Shown: piece by piece, positions 1-11,231 of the stretch | Layout of the letters: each line of letters starts with the position of its first letter | Position numbering within the stretch: position 1 is the first letter of the stretch | Assembly (NCBI GenBank): GCA_034440615.1 | Contig: JAOTOM010004003.1 | Span: 62,001-126,000 of the forward strand | Source of the DNA: Ashinkailepas kermadecensis | Lineage: Eukaryota > Arthropoda > Thecostraca > Neolepadidae | DNA length: 64,000 nucleotides | Direction: 5' to 3' | Translations under genes and position numbers: made by a program | Notes under the pieces: generated by a model | The model's input: only the letters and a program-made list of their open reading frames with translations | Told to the model about the DNA's origin: nothing | Database searches by the model: none

Positions 1-1527
<1,527 letters not shown>

Positions 1528-1882
1528 TCAGCGCAGAGACTGCCAACGCTATCGACCAGCGTCACACACACACAGCTGACTGGGTGACCAACAGCTGCCA
1601 ATCCCTGGACTAATCCCGCCATCCAGCTGAGCCAGAATAGCCATAAATTGGCCTTCCAGTGGATGACAGAGTAACCATATTTCCATTATTCCTCACTGTG
1701 GTGACACAAGACACCTTTCCAACATAGTTAATGTAAGGGAGCTTGTAAGCTATGCTAATGTCGTAGAAGCTTCAACCTTAGGCATACAATCAGATGTCAT
1801 TTGCTGTTCCTCTCTCCATCTCGGATGGTGTCTCATCTCCTGCAGAAGACGTGCAACATTATGACTACCACTGATAACTCAC

Positions 1883-2106
1883 CTGGAGAACAGTCTGTAC
1901 CGCTGGTACCAATACTTTTGCAGCGCCGGGCACGACCGGATGTCGGCCGGCATATCCGACTTCCGCCTGCGTTTGCTCTGTGTCGCGCTTCCGGCGCCAC
2001 GGCCGGCCGGCACCAACCGGTCCCGAGCGTGCAGGTCAGATGAACTGCAGCCACCCTGGCCGTCGGCCGCCAGAGCCATGCAGCCGCTGCCACACGTCAC
2101 GGCCAT
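1883..2106 (-). CDS. TGS1: TGS1 exon: region before catalytic domain
   Basis: Exon encoding the stretch just before the TGS1 methyltransferase fold. It ends with a basic patch (KRRRKSDMPADI) and then LQKYWYQRYRLFSR, which matches the conserved KYW-QRYRLFSRFD element of the family. The donor is CAG|GTGAGT, with the GT at 1881-1882, giving a 375-bp intron to the next exon. The 5' boundary is not certain: the open frame begins at an ATG at 2104-2106, directly preceded by CTGACAG, so this may be an acceptor rather than the true start. TGS1 proteins normally carry a long variable N-terminal region, so further exons are expected at higher coordinates. About 70% GC, very unlike the AT-rich DNA that follows. 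Confidence 0.85.
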
Positions 2107-2840
2107 CTGTCAGCCTCCCGCCACGTCACGTGACACGCAACCCGGACTTATTAAATGGGGACTTGTGAGCCTGCTCTGCCCACGGACATTTTAGAAGCTA
2201 TCTGGCAGATTTAGCACTTATGAGCTGGGGAACTTGTGAGCTGGGGTATTTGTGACATGAACCCACCCGGACACTGGCGCACATCAACACTTGCTTATGG
2301 CTTCCAACAAACTTCATGCGACACGAAATCCGGACCATGGTGCACATCAACACTTGAGTACGATTTGCATAACACGTAATGTGACACGTAACCCGGACCC
2401 TGATGCACACAACACTTGGTTATGACTTCCTTGGTTGGTTAACCAACTAAGGTTGGTTGGTTGGACACTTGGTTAACGTCATGCGACACGAAATCCGGAC
2501 ACTGGTGCACATCAACACTTGCGTACGGTTTGCATAGCACGTCACGCACTGTGTCCAAATTCGTGACTTTAGGCATCGAGGCCAAGGTGTAAATACAATT
2601 TCATATTTATATAGTATCCATGTTCTGAGGAATATAGTCATCAAAATGGGAAGTTGAGCCTATTTCGAGGTAGGGAATCGACTGAATTACGATTTCATTT
2701 CCATTGCCCAACACAAACTCCCCAGATATAAATTATTTCACTTACATCCTGACGACTAATTGGGCGAATTTGAACCCTCTGACATCACGTGACACACCGC
2801 CCGGACCCTGGTGCATATCAAGACTTCTTTACGTTTTGCA
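2107..2840. repeat. degenerate ~65-bp tandem repeat
   Basis: Diverged copies of a unit containing gacacg-aa-ccggac, then tg-tgcacatcaacactt, then a thymine-rich -gtttgcata-cacgt end occur near 2120, 2260, 2320, 2380, 2485 and 2785. The spacing and the degree of decay vary. A near-perfect 24-bp palindrome (one mismatch) built of ggttggttaaccaac lies at 2429-2452. Nothing coding is seen here. Confidence 0.5.
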
Positions 2841-3699
2841 TAAAACCAGAATACTTTTTTTGGCTCATTCACATGATCCGGTGCTATGCAAATGTACGAC
2901 CTACAAAACTTTGCACACAAAATTACAGTGTGCATGTCTTGGGAATGGTATGCTTGAGGAGGAGGCCATGATCTTGACATATATAACTGTGGTGTGTGTT
3001 AGGTGTATGCTACTCGCACAATGGGACTCTGCACATATTCGTGATCGAAAGAAACAAATGCTGCCAGCAATAGCTACATTACACAGCATCAATAGAATAT
3101 TAATCCTGAAGGTACTTGTGATAAGTTACTGTGGGCTTTGAGTGGCCAATTCAACAAGTGTAAAATTGACCATTGAAACTGGTTGCCCAAGAATTGCATG
3201 CATAATTGACACAGATCTCAGTGTCCCAAGGTATCTAGATTTGGGTAGAAAATGGTACTCACACATCAATCAATTTTCCATTATAACCTCTCAATATCAA
3301 TGCTTTTTTTACTTCCACCTTTCCCTGCTTTTGTACTCAAAATATCACTGAAGCGAAGCACATCAGCAATTGTACCTTTTACCATCACTGGTTATATTGC
3401 ACACTAGATATTGCTCAGGAATTCTGCACTTCTTTTTCGTATTCAAGTTTCCACTTGAATGAACAATGAATGAACACAATGAACATATAGTGCTACAAAC
3501 CAATCTGCAACAGCATCCAACTGCTGTAGGGATAGCTCCTGAAAACATCTTCGGTGATGATTGAGGTATAAGGTATTGAATGCCAAGTGCATTAATAAAA
3601 ACAATGGCATAGCAAACTATGAATGCCATAATTCAGCTATACCCATCATGTAAAAGAAGACAATTAAAATGGCATGAACATAAACAGTACATATTTGAA
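2841..3699. other. AT-rich unassigned DNA
   Basis: AT-rich unique-looking sequence. The open frames are short and show no protein-family motif. It may be intronic if the minus-strand candidate exons at 3.7-4.4 kb belong to the TGS1 transcription unit. Confidence 0.3.
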
Positions 3700-3709
3700 G
3701 AGAACTAAC

Positions 3710-3944
3710 ACAAAACTGCAAATTCTCGATGTGCTTCTCACAAGCCAAGATCTTGGTCAAGACCAAGGGTAACATTTTATCCCACCTCATTCCAGTAGTG
3801 GAACTCTCCTCCTCAGCTGCACAACAGTTGAGTTGCATGGGTGCTGTTGTCGACTCATTATCAGTTACCCCGTCAGATGGCATCTGACATTTGCCTGGCT
3901 TCAGCTGCTGAAGGAATGCTCCAATGCCATTTGCCTTGAGGCAT
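3710..3944 (-). CDS. candidate exon, unknown product
   Basis: Open reading frame on the minus strand behind an acceptor with a pyrimidine-containing tract (ctgctgctggcag, ending at 3945). It encodes a sequence that begins CLKANGIGAFLQQLKPGKC and contains MLPLVLTKILACEKHIENLQ. I do not recognise the protein. It is supported as coding by phase: the exon at 4297-4427 ends in AG after GTG, and adding the first A here gives Arg and continues this frame. The downstream boundary is uncertain; a GTTAGT donor ends it at 3710, and an internal GTAACT is an alternative. Position and strand would allow it to be an upstream part of TGS1, whose N-terminal region is poorly conserved, but no sequence match supports that. 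Confidence 0.35.
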
Positions 3945-4296
3945 CTGCCAGCAGCAGCAGTGTGAGACTCACTGAAGACAGAAACCCTTCAAGTACTACA
4001 TGATAGCTCTGACTTATTCCTAACACTGGCTGTTTCCTCATATACAAGGCTTATTCCCAACACTGGCTGACAATGAACAGAGTTTAGGTCATGGATGGAA
4101 CAATTGTCAGGTAGTAAAAAAACGAGTTAAATTCATTGTGTGCACATTATACAGCATCTCTCCATTCTTTCTGCTTGATTTTAACAGCAAAATGACACCT
4201 AGAGCTGGTGATGATTTATAACTAGTACAAACTCTGGATCAATAAATGTACTGGGAGAAGATTCTGGCACCTTTTAGCCATTATTTTTCAGCATAC

Positions 4297-4427
4297 CTCA
4301 CTTTCCATGATGGCAGTTTTTTTCTGCCTGTCTTGACTGATGCTTGAATGGTCAGTGCCTTAGCTTGATGAGACACAACATGTATGGAAGCTGGCATGTC
4401 GTCAGTGCATGACTTGCTTTGTGCATC
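4297..4427 (-). CDS. candidate exon, unknown product
   Basis: A 131-bp open stretch on the minus strand flanked by good splice sites: acceptor tgcttctacatcttacag and donor GAG|GTATGC. It encodes DAQSKSCTDDMPASIHVVSH and ends KLPSWKVR with a phase-2 junction that fits the next candidate exon at 3944. No family recognised. The support is the pair of splice sites, the phase match, and protein-like composition in AT-rich surroundings; it could still be a chance frame. Confidence 0.35.
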
Positions 4428-4507
4428 CTGTAAGATGTAGAAGCAAATAATGCGAGCAGTATACTGATCCCAAATCATTCTAGCTTGCACAAACTTATTA
4501 TTTTACT

Positions 4508-4556
4508 TAGTTATTTGGGTTTTTGGCACATCAACTGCACTGGTTATACAGTGCCG
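4508..4556 (-). mobile_element. LINE/SINE hairpin-tail fragment (copy C)
   Basis: Short fragment of the hairpin tail described at 38548-39625. In element orientation (minus strand) it has stem GGCAC / GTGCC, a 21-base loop region ending in the GTTGAT variant of the conserved GGTCGA, then AAAAACCCAAATAACTAAG. The stem differs from the usual GGGCGC / GCGCCC on both sides, so pairing is kept. No clear target-site duplication. Confidence 0.6.
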
Positions 4557-4925
4557 TTTTCTTTTTGTCTGCTTACTGCTTGAAATTCAAGGTACATGCA
4601 TGATCTTAATTCTTGCCCACACCATGTTGGATCTTTTTTGCTGTAATTTGCAACACATACATATTTGGGTGGAAGGCTTCAAGGTGCTCATGTGAGTTTT
4701 GATGACTCAGAAATAGTAATTTTGTCATAATTTGGCCTGGTTGACCTTTGCTCAACATGTACATCAAGCTAAACATCATATTTCAAGTATTGTCTTCAAA
4801 TATGCAATTGCTGATTCCATGACAATTTTTGCTTATAAAAAATATGCCAGATAATAAATGAAACATTCTTGAATTCCTACATGCTTGTTGTACAGATATC
4901 GCGTGACCTTATGCCAGGATACTGT

Positions 4926-5023
4926 TAGTTAGTTAGTTATTTATTTGGGTTTTAGGGCGCCTCGACCAAAGATTGTGATCATTTAGCGCCCATAACGTTT
5001 ATTTAGCAAGCCAAAGTCCTATC
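4926..5023 (-). mobile_element. 98-bp LINE 3'-end insertion (copy A)
   Basis: A 98-bp insertion flanked by a perfect 13-bp direct repeat, gccaggatactgt (4913-4925 and 5024-5036). In element orientation it holds about 32 bases that resemble the end of the 3'UTR of the LINE remnant at 38.5-39.6 kb (both have AAACGTTAT just before the stem). Then come stem GGGCGC, the loop with TGATCA and TGGTCGA, stem GCGCCC, TAAAACCCAAAT and an (AACT)n-like tail. It fits a strongly 5'-truncated retrotransposed copy. Confidence 0.8.
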
Positions 5024-5160
5024 GCCAGGATACTGTGGGATCTTCAGAAGCACTACAGGTTGTTCATATCAAATTAAAAAAAGCTATACTACAAGAACAG
5101 TGCAAAAACAGCCACTAGTTGCTAACTTACTTACATACTTATGTGGATATATGGTATAGT

Positions 5161-5196
5161 ATCATAGTAGTAACAATGATGATAATAATTATAATG

Positions 5197-5228
<32 letters not shown>

Positions 5229-5260
5229 AATAACAATAATACCACCAATAATAATTATAA
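5161..5260. repeat. AT-rich trinucleotide microsatellite
   Basis: Imperfect run of (ata)n / (aat)n with gataat interruptions. Confidence 0.9.
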
Positions 5261-5338
5261 TGATACAAATAAAAAGTGAATAATAATATATGGGCATAGT
5301 AACTGTACTGCTCTTTTTTCTGGGGTGAGGATGAGAGA

Positions 5339-5385
5339 TTGATTGATTTACTATTTGGGTTCAAGGGTGCACTGACTACAGGGTC
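5339..5385 (-). mobile_element. 47-bp tail insertion (copy G)
   Basis: A 47-bp insertion flanked by near-identical copies of gaggatgaga/gga (left 5326-5338, right 5386-5398). In element orientation it begins inside the hairpin loop (GACCCTG...), keeps the 3' half of the stem and the CCCAAATA tail, and ends with (AATC)n-like repeats. It is the shortest member of the family in the window. Confidence 0.6.
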
Positions 5386-5448
5386 AGAGGATGAGGGACT
5401 GGAGCACTGTATTTGTAGGTGCTTTTGCACAATACCATGAAACTACAC

Positions 5449-5837
5449 CAGTGATAAATTATTGGTGAAATAGGGCATAATATACCACTTTCTAACACTG
5501 AATCCACACTATTCCCAAAGAAGTATCAACATTGTGCTTCTTTTTTGTGTTTATAAAGACATGTCTTGTTTCTAGCAGTATCTCCTTTGTAGCATGCTTA
5601 TGCTCACCATAGTGGATTGTGATACGTAAACATCTTGCAGCATAATTCTAGATAACAGGATTACCTATGGTCTGATCTGTTGTACAAAACCAGTATTCAC
5701 CATTCATCCAGCACGAGCTGGTAGGAACGATAAGTATACCTAGTAACAAAATAACATGATTTTCATGGATAATTTCATCATCCTACTGTGGTTGCTTCAA
5801 CATCTTGCACCTGACAAAAACCATTATTTTGACAATG
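5449..5837 (+). mobile_element. hAT-like MITE, copy 1
   Basis: 389-bp non-autonomous element starting CAGTGATAAATTATT and ending with CATTATTTTGACAATG, a decayed form of the family's TTTTAACACTG end. Target-site duplication of 8 bp, aactacac / aacaacac (7 of 8). No open frame of its own. Terminal CAGTG with 8-bp duplication is characteristic of the hAT superfamily. Confidence 0.8.
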
Positions 5838-6243
5838 AACAACACTCAAAATTAATTGAAGTTCAGAGTGTGACATCACACCACTCTCCAATTATTTTTG
5901 TGCTATTTGCGGTGAAATGTCAAATGGCTATTCCAACTGCAATGCATTGCAACACAAAACATGATATGGGAGAGACATAACATATTGATATGCATGGAAC
6001 ATCTCACAGCTACATCACCCCATGTCTATTCCTTCGGATATTACAAGCCCATTTCTACCGGTTTACAAAGTTTGCAGGGACTTACAGGATATATTAGCAA
6101 CATAAATCCATATTTAATTTGGATATCCATCATTTCATTCATCAGATAATTTTCAGTTCACAAAGCACCAGTCATGGTGATGAATTACCTGCTTAGCCTG
6201 GAACCCCAGTTGCAAAAAAGAATAAGGGGGAGACATGACCCAA
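5838..6243. other. AT-rich spacer between MITEs
   Basis: Unique-looking AT-rich DNA; no gene or repeat recognised. Confidence 0.3.
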
Positions 6244-6711
6244 CCGTGATAAATTATTCATAAAATAGGGTGGAATATACCACTCTCTGAACACTCAATC
6301 GACATCTCTCTCTAAGAAGTATCGACATACTGCTCCTTGATGCATCTTTATGAAGTCTTCGTGACTCCTTTCTAACATAATCCTGTTTATAAGTATCATG
6401 TACATGCTCTTGATAAGTAATGGTGATACACAAACATTTTCCAACACAATTTCAGGTAGACTACCTAAAATGTAATATGACACACCATACCAGTTTATAG
6501 CATAGGTGTTATTTCCTCTATCCTAAATATAGCTCTTCCTAAATTATGAATCTGAAAACAAATGATGAAGGCACAGTCCTACACAATAGGCTGTAATTTC
6601 TGAAAGACATCAAAATAATTTTAAATGACACTATTTCCATAGCAAATTTCTACATCCTACTGTGTTGTGTCGACATCTCACACCTAACGAAAAACCATTA
6701 TTTTAACTATG
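6244..6711 (+). mobile_element. hAT-like MITE, copy 2
   Basis: 468-bp copy of the same family (start CCGTGATAAATTATT, end CCATTATTTTAACTATG). Target-site duplication tgacccaa / tgatccaa at 6236-6243 and 6712-6719 (7 of 8). Confidence 0.82.
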
Positions 6712-7904
6712 TGATCCAAAACAATCTCATTTTATTGACTGCTTTTGACACATGAAGCACATACAAAATTCATGAGTTGGCATGGCAAAACACTTTTTTT
6801 TTGCTCGATCTAGTGCAGGTTTCAGTTTGCAGAAACAGTTTTGTTGACAAAGTAATTATCTCAATGATGCTGCTGAAATCAGAAGTAAATCCCACATTAC
6901 CAGTTACCAGTAAACATAATTTTGTTTGTAACATCAGAACTATCATACACATTCTCCCTACTATGAACAGTGATACAACCACATCTCATGATCAATGATG
7001 AAATTGTACTTTGGTATTTTGTATATGGAGAGGAAGACTTCAAGGAAGTAATCAAGCATGGAGGGGATATTTTTCTTGAATTTTCTTTCTATATGTCATG
7101 GAATCTTAGTTTGCACTCACCAGTGAATCTTGAGCATAAAGTAAAGCAGTGCATTGTCAAACAGAATGATTCACCCTCCAAATGAGAAAATGAGAGGATA
7201 ATTTTTCACAGAGAATGTCAGGAGCAGCCTATTCTTCCAACCATGGCCAGGATCAGGTTTCGATTTGTGCATTGTAATCCCGAAGGTGGAGAGTAAAACT
7301 TTGGAATAATGAAATATCAAGAGGATATTTTTCTTCCAACCTGAAACATCAGAATATCAGCTTGCACTTTCCAATGGATCTTGAGCACTTCATCACAGAG
7401 CAGTTCATTGTCAAGCAGCACCATGCAGCCCTTGAATGATAAAAATGAGAGGATAATTTTCTGGTAATACTATTTTATATCTATAGGGTTAGGTATGTGG
7501 CACAAGTACCCCCAAACTTGGGCTGGAAAGCGTTTTTTTCCCTGAATGTTTGTCATCCAGAACATTATCCTCTCCTGAAAATTATCCACTAATTGGTTGC
7601 CAAAAGATGAACTGAGTTGCTTGATCATACTTGTTTGACAAAGGTGCTCAAAATGGCTCAGAGAGTACAAAGGTGAGATATTGATCAGAAAGTGAGACCT
7701 TGAGATAAAAAAAAGAGAACAAATTATCCTCTCCAACCTTGAATGCCACAAAATTGTCTTCTTCATATCCAGAATTCCAAAACATCAAGCTAATGCTGCC
7801 TGAAACACAATGACAATTGTGAATTATGCCATTGTTTTTTATGGAGCTTACAGGAACTTCAGAAATATTGTCAATGACACACACACATAGCAATGACACG
7901 TAAC

Positions 7905-7973
7905 AAAATTTAACACCCTACTGCACACATCTGGAGCTTGCACACCTAATGAAAACCCCTTATTTTAACCATG
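7905..7973 (+). mobile_element. hAT-like MITE 3'-end fragment
   Basis: Only the right end of the MITE family is recognisable: the cctactgc-cacatct segment, cacacctaatgaaaa and the terminal tattttaaccatg. No matching left end was found nearby. Confidence 0.6.
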
Positions 7974-7992
7974 CCCTGATAGCAGAGGTTCT

Positions 7993-8015
7993 GGGGTTGG
8001 GGTTGGGATGGGGGG
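7993..8015 (+). other. G-quadruplex-type G-rich tract
   Basis: Four G-runs separated by 2-base spacers (GGGGTTGGGGTTGGGAT then GGGGGG). It meets the usual G-quadruplex pattern; function unknown. Confidence 0.5.
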
Positions 8016-8749
8016 CTAAGAGGGGGAGGTATTATTGCAGTTTAGGGCATTCCAAAGATGTTTTATGCATATTTTACTTGGAGAAAGCAACATGAAATTA
8101 GGCCTCACATATGTTTTGTTTATTTATTTGGCAAATGTTGAGAAAAGGTTACAGAGAAAAAACTGAAAACATATGACATGGTAAGTTTTGTAAAGGTTTG
8201 CATTATTATTCATGCCATATATTTTTATGCAGAAATAAAAATAAGTATTTTACATTATACAGTTTACATTATTATTCATTCATGCCACACCTCACTCAAT
8301 ATCCCTTTGTGGTAATATTTTGATGAATATACCGAAGAGCTCCTGGGCCAATTTTTAGTTTAAAAAATAGGTTTCCTGATGCTTTCTGATGTGATTTGAA
8401 TGAATTTGATATTGATTTCTTAGGGAAGTTACAACTTTTCAAGTTCAGCAGTTCAGGTTAGTCCTTGCATATCACAAGCAGTCCGTTAACCAAGAAAATA
8501 ACTTCAAGTTTATCCAATTAACATAAAAACACCAGACAATTTTTAACAATGCATGCACATGCTATTCTCTCTCTCCCTACCAAAATATTGGAAAAGTATT
8601 GGGGAATATGGGTTCAGATGGGGTAAAATATAATGAACAATAATGCAAAATTGCCAAATAAAAATCCTGACAAAACCTAACCCACTGATATTTGATCACC
8701 TATAACCTACTAATGTTGGAGCCCTTGAAACATGTTCAGTTAGGATACA

Positions 8750-9223
8750 CAGTGTTAAAATATTGATTTCTCGTTAGGTGTGAGATGTCGAAATGAGTGC
8801 AGCAGAATGTCGAAATCACCATGGAAGTAATGTTATTAAAAATTTTGTTAAGTCCTGCAAACCCAGTTTTGAGACAATTCCGTACATATGACTGTTTCCG
8901 TTTTGCATGTTTTGAAAGGTAGCTAATTTGGTTATACTGATATCAATGATAACGATACAAACACCTATGCTATAAACTGCCATTGTACAAAGCACATCAT
9001 GGGTAATGCCTTCACCTGGAATCGCGATATGGGATGTTCGTTATCACGATTCTGGATCCGATATGGTGAGCAAAAGGATGATACTTGTAAACGGGATACA
9101 GTTAGAAACGAGGCATGGAGACCCCACAAACATGCATCAAGAAGCACGATGTTGATACTTCTTTGGGATTCAGTGTTCAGTAAGTGGTATATTCCACCCT
9201 ATTTCGCGAATAATTTATCACTG
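8750..9223 (-). mobile_element. hAT-like MITE, copy 4, perfect TSD
   Basis: 474-bp member in reverse orientation: CAGTGTTAAAATATTG at the left and AATAATTTATCACTG at the right. It is flanked by a perfect 8-bp duplication, aggataca (8742-8749 and 9224-9231). This copy defines the family ends best. Confidence 0.9.
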
Positions 9224-9364
9224 AGGATACATGACTCCTTCAGACTCCTGAACAGCAGATTCCAAAGCCTAGGAATGTTCCTGTGGAGCATTATGTTCAT
9301 CATAATTTATATCCACAGTGATGTCACTTACACTTATGTGCAGGGGATATGGCAGTAAGATACT

Positions 9365-9425
<61 letters not shown>

Positions 9426-10275
9426 ACTTCCCCCTCTGATGCCTTGGTCGCTCCATGATCACTGACTGTTTATAAAAATAGTTTTGCACATCTTTTGCAT
9501 GGTTTGTATATCAACCAACATGGCATGTACATGCTGCATAACCACAACAGAGGTTACACACCATGCATAATATGTATAACCACAGCATTTAGCCAATCAA
9601 ACATCAGTACATTTTAGGAGACTCAGCAACAGTAGGTTACAGATGATTTAACATAAGTAGGTTCTATGTTATCAAACATCAGTAGGTTAGGCCAGGTTAG
9701 GTTATTATTTGCAATTTTCCATTATTCTTCATCGTATACTACCAGACCCAAACCTGATGCTTGGCCCACATGTTTGATGGGGAGAGGAATTACATATACC
9801 TGCATTGTTAAAAGTCTGGTTTCTTTGTGTGAATGCCTTTGTTTGTTGAAATGTTTTTGGTGTTTGGGAATGCTAATTGAATGAAATGATCTTTTTGCCT
9901 GGTGTAGTTCCACTCAAATGCTGATATCCTGAACAGTGGTGAATTCCTAATGAAATGAAGATCAAATTAGTTTGAATCATGTCAGAAAGAAAGTCAGTAA
10001 TTTTTTATTTCTTGAAATTTTATTGAAATTGAAATTTTATTTCTTTCTTCAGTGCAATGTTTATGAATGTGCTTAACATGATGTGATCACTCGTTTCCTC
10101 TGCAAATGCACTTTTCAGTTGGGAGGTAAAGCAACACCCAAAATGGGCTTGGATTTGGGTAACAGAATGAAATGTAAGGCTCAAAATAAATGAAAAATGG
10201 AACATAATCTAGCATAACCTTTCATGGTAAAAACAAATCCTTTTTTAAATCGACAATCTCCAAAAAAGGTAAATT
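9224..10275. other. AT-rich DNA with dispersed repeats
   Basis: A (TA)n run at 9367-9422, scattered gttagg motifs near 9650-9700, and a segment at 10050-10165 that is a diverged copy of 14065-14180 (both run from tgtttatgaatgtg/tgtttacgaatgtg to gggcttgg). No gene. Confidence 0.45.
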
Positions 10276-11025
10276 TTTGATAAAAGGTGTTTTGGACTTT
10301 TGGGAATTGTTTTTCAGAACATGTTTATGAATGTGACTAAGAAGATGCAACCACTTATTTTTGGTGCTGATGCTTACTTTTCAATTTGAACGATGACGTC
10401 ACATCGGTATGGTTTGATGATGTCATAGGTATGGCACTGAGGCTTCAACTGGCTGATGCTACAAATGGTTCACATACCTTAATGAGATGGTCGAAGTAGC
10501 TTAACCTAACCTAACCTCATGGTGCATTATATAAATTATATCTATGATAAACCGAGAGGTAAGCAGGTTAGGTTAGGATAGGTTAGGTTAGTTTAAGCTA
10601 CTTCGACCATCTCATTAAGGTATGTGAAACAATTGTAGCATTAGCCAGTCAACCTAACCGCATGGCACATTATATACATTATAGCTATGATAAACCAAGA
10701 GGTAAGCAGGTTAGGTTAGGTTGGGTTAGGTTAGTTTAGGTTAAGCTACTTTGACCATCTCATTAAGGTATGTGAACCATTTGTAGCATTAGCCAGTCAA
10801 AGCCTCAGTGCCATACCTTACCATACCATCATTGCCATACCATACCTCAGTGCCATACCATCATTACACCATACCAATGTGATGTCATCGTTCAAATTGA
10901 AAAGTAAGCATCAGCACCAAAAATGAGTGGTCGCATCTTCTTAGTCATGTCCATAAACATCATATTCTGAAAAAGTATTACCAAAATTCCCAAAATACCT
11001 TTTATAAAAAAACAATTACAAAAAA
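10276..11025. repeat. fold-back repeat with TTAGG motifs
   Basis: Long imperfect inverted repeat: the left arm (about 10276-10516) and right arm (about 10727-11025) read as reverse complements, for example cacttatttttggtgctgatg against catcagcaccaaaaatgag, with small gaps. The centre is itself a two-copy tandem repeat of about 140 bp (each with gcattatata-attata, tatgataaacc-agaggtaagc and a ttaggttagg tract). Short TTAGG/CCTAA arrays, the arthropod telomere motif, lie at about 10503-10516, 10564-10592 and 10709-10743. Confidence 0.75.
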
Positions 11026-11114
11026 TGCTAAAAAATTCTTAAATTAAAATAACTTAACCTAACCTAGTCTGTACAGTTTTAGAAAAACCAAAAATGCATA
11101 ATTTCCATTTAAAA

Positions 11115-11185
11115 AATGTCTAACCTAATCTAGCTTAACAAAACCTTATCTCTGTATGCTCAATGGAGGTAAAATGTGTACAAAA
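11115..11185. repeat. repeat shared with 18905-18980
   Basis: The stretch from agcttaac through tggaggtaaaat-tgt recurs at 18905-18980 beyond the second LINE, in the same orientation (tagctta-c-aa-cct-a ... gcatgct-catggaggtaaaat). Confidence 0.5.
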
Positions 11186-11231
11186 TATCATATCATACCT
11201 TGTATGATATGGTAAACTGAGGTAAACCTCA

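Larger units (their letters stand above)
6712..8749. other. AT-rich DNA with dispersed repeat pieces
   Basis: No gene recognised. It holds a partial MITE 3' end (7905-7973), repeated 'gagaggataatttt' segments in both orientations near 7190, 7450, 7560 and 7730, a related piece again near 34050-34095 (tgaatgtttgccatccagaacatt), and a G-rich tract at 7993-8015. Confidence 0.4.

Noticed and set aside
8999..9358. 119-residue plus-strand frame
   Set aside because: Most of it lies inside a MITE; no family match.
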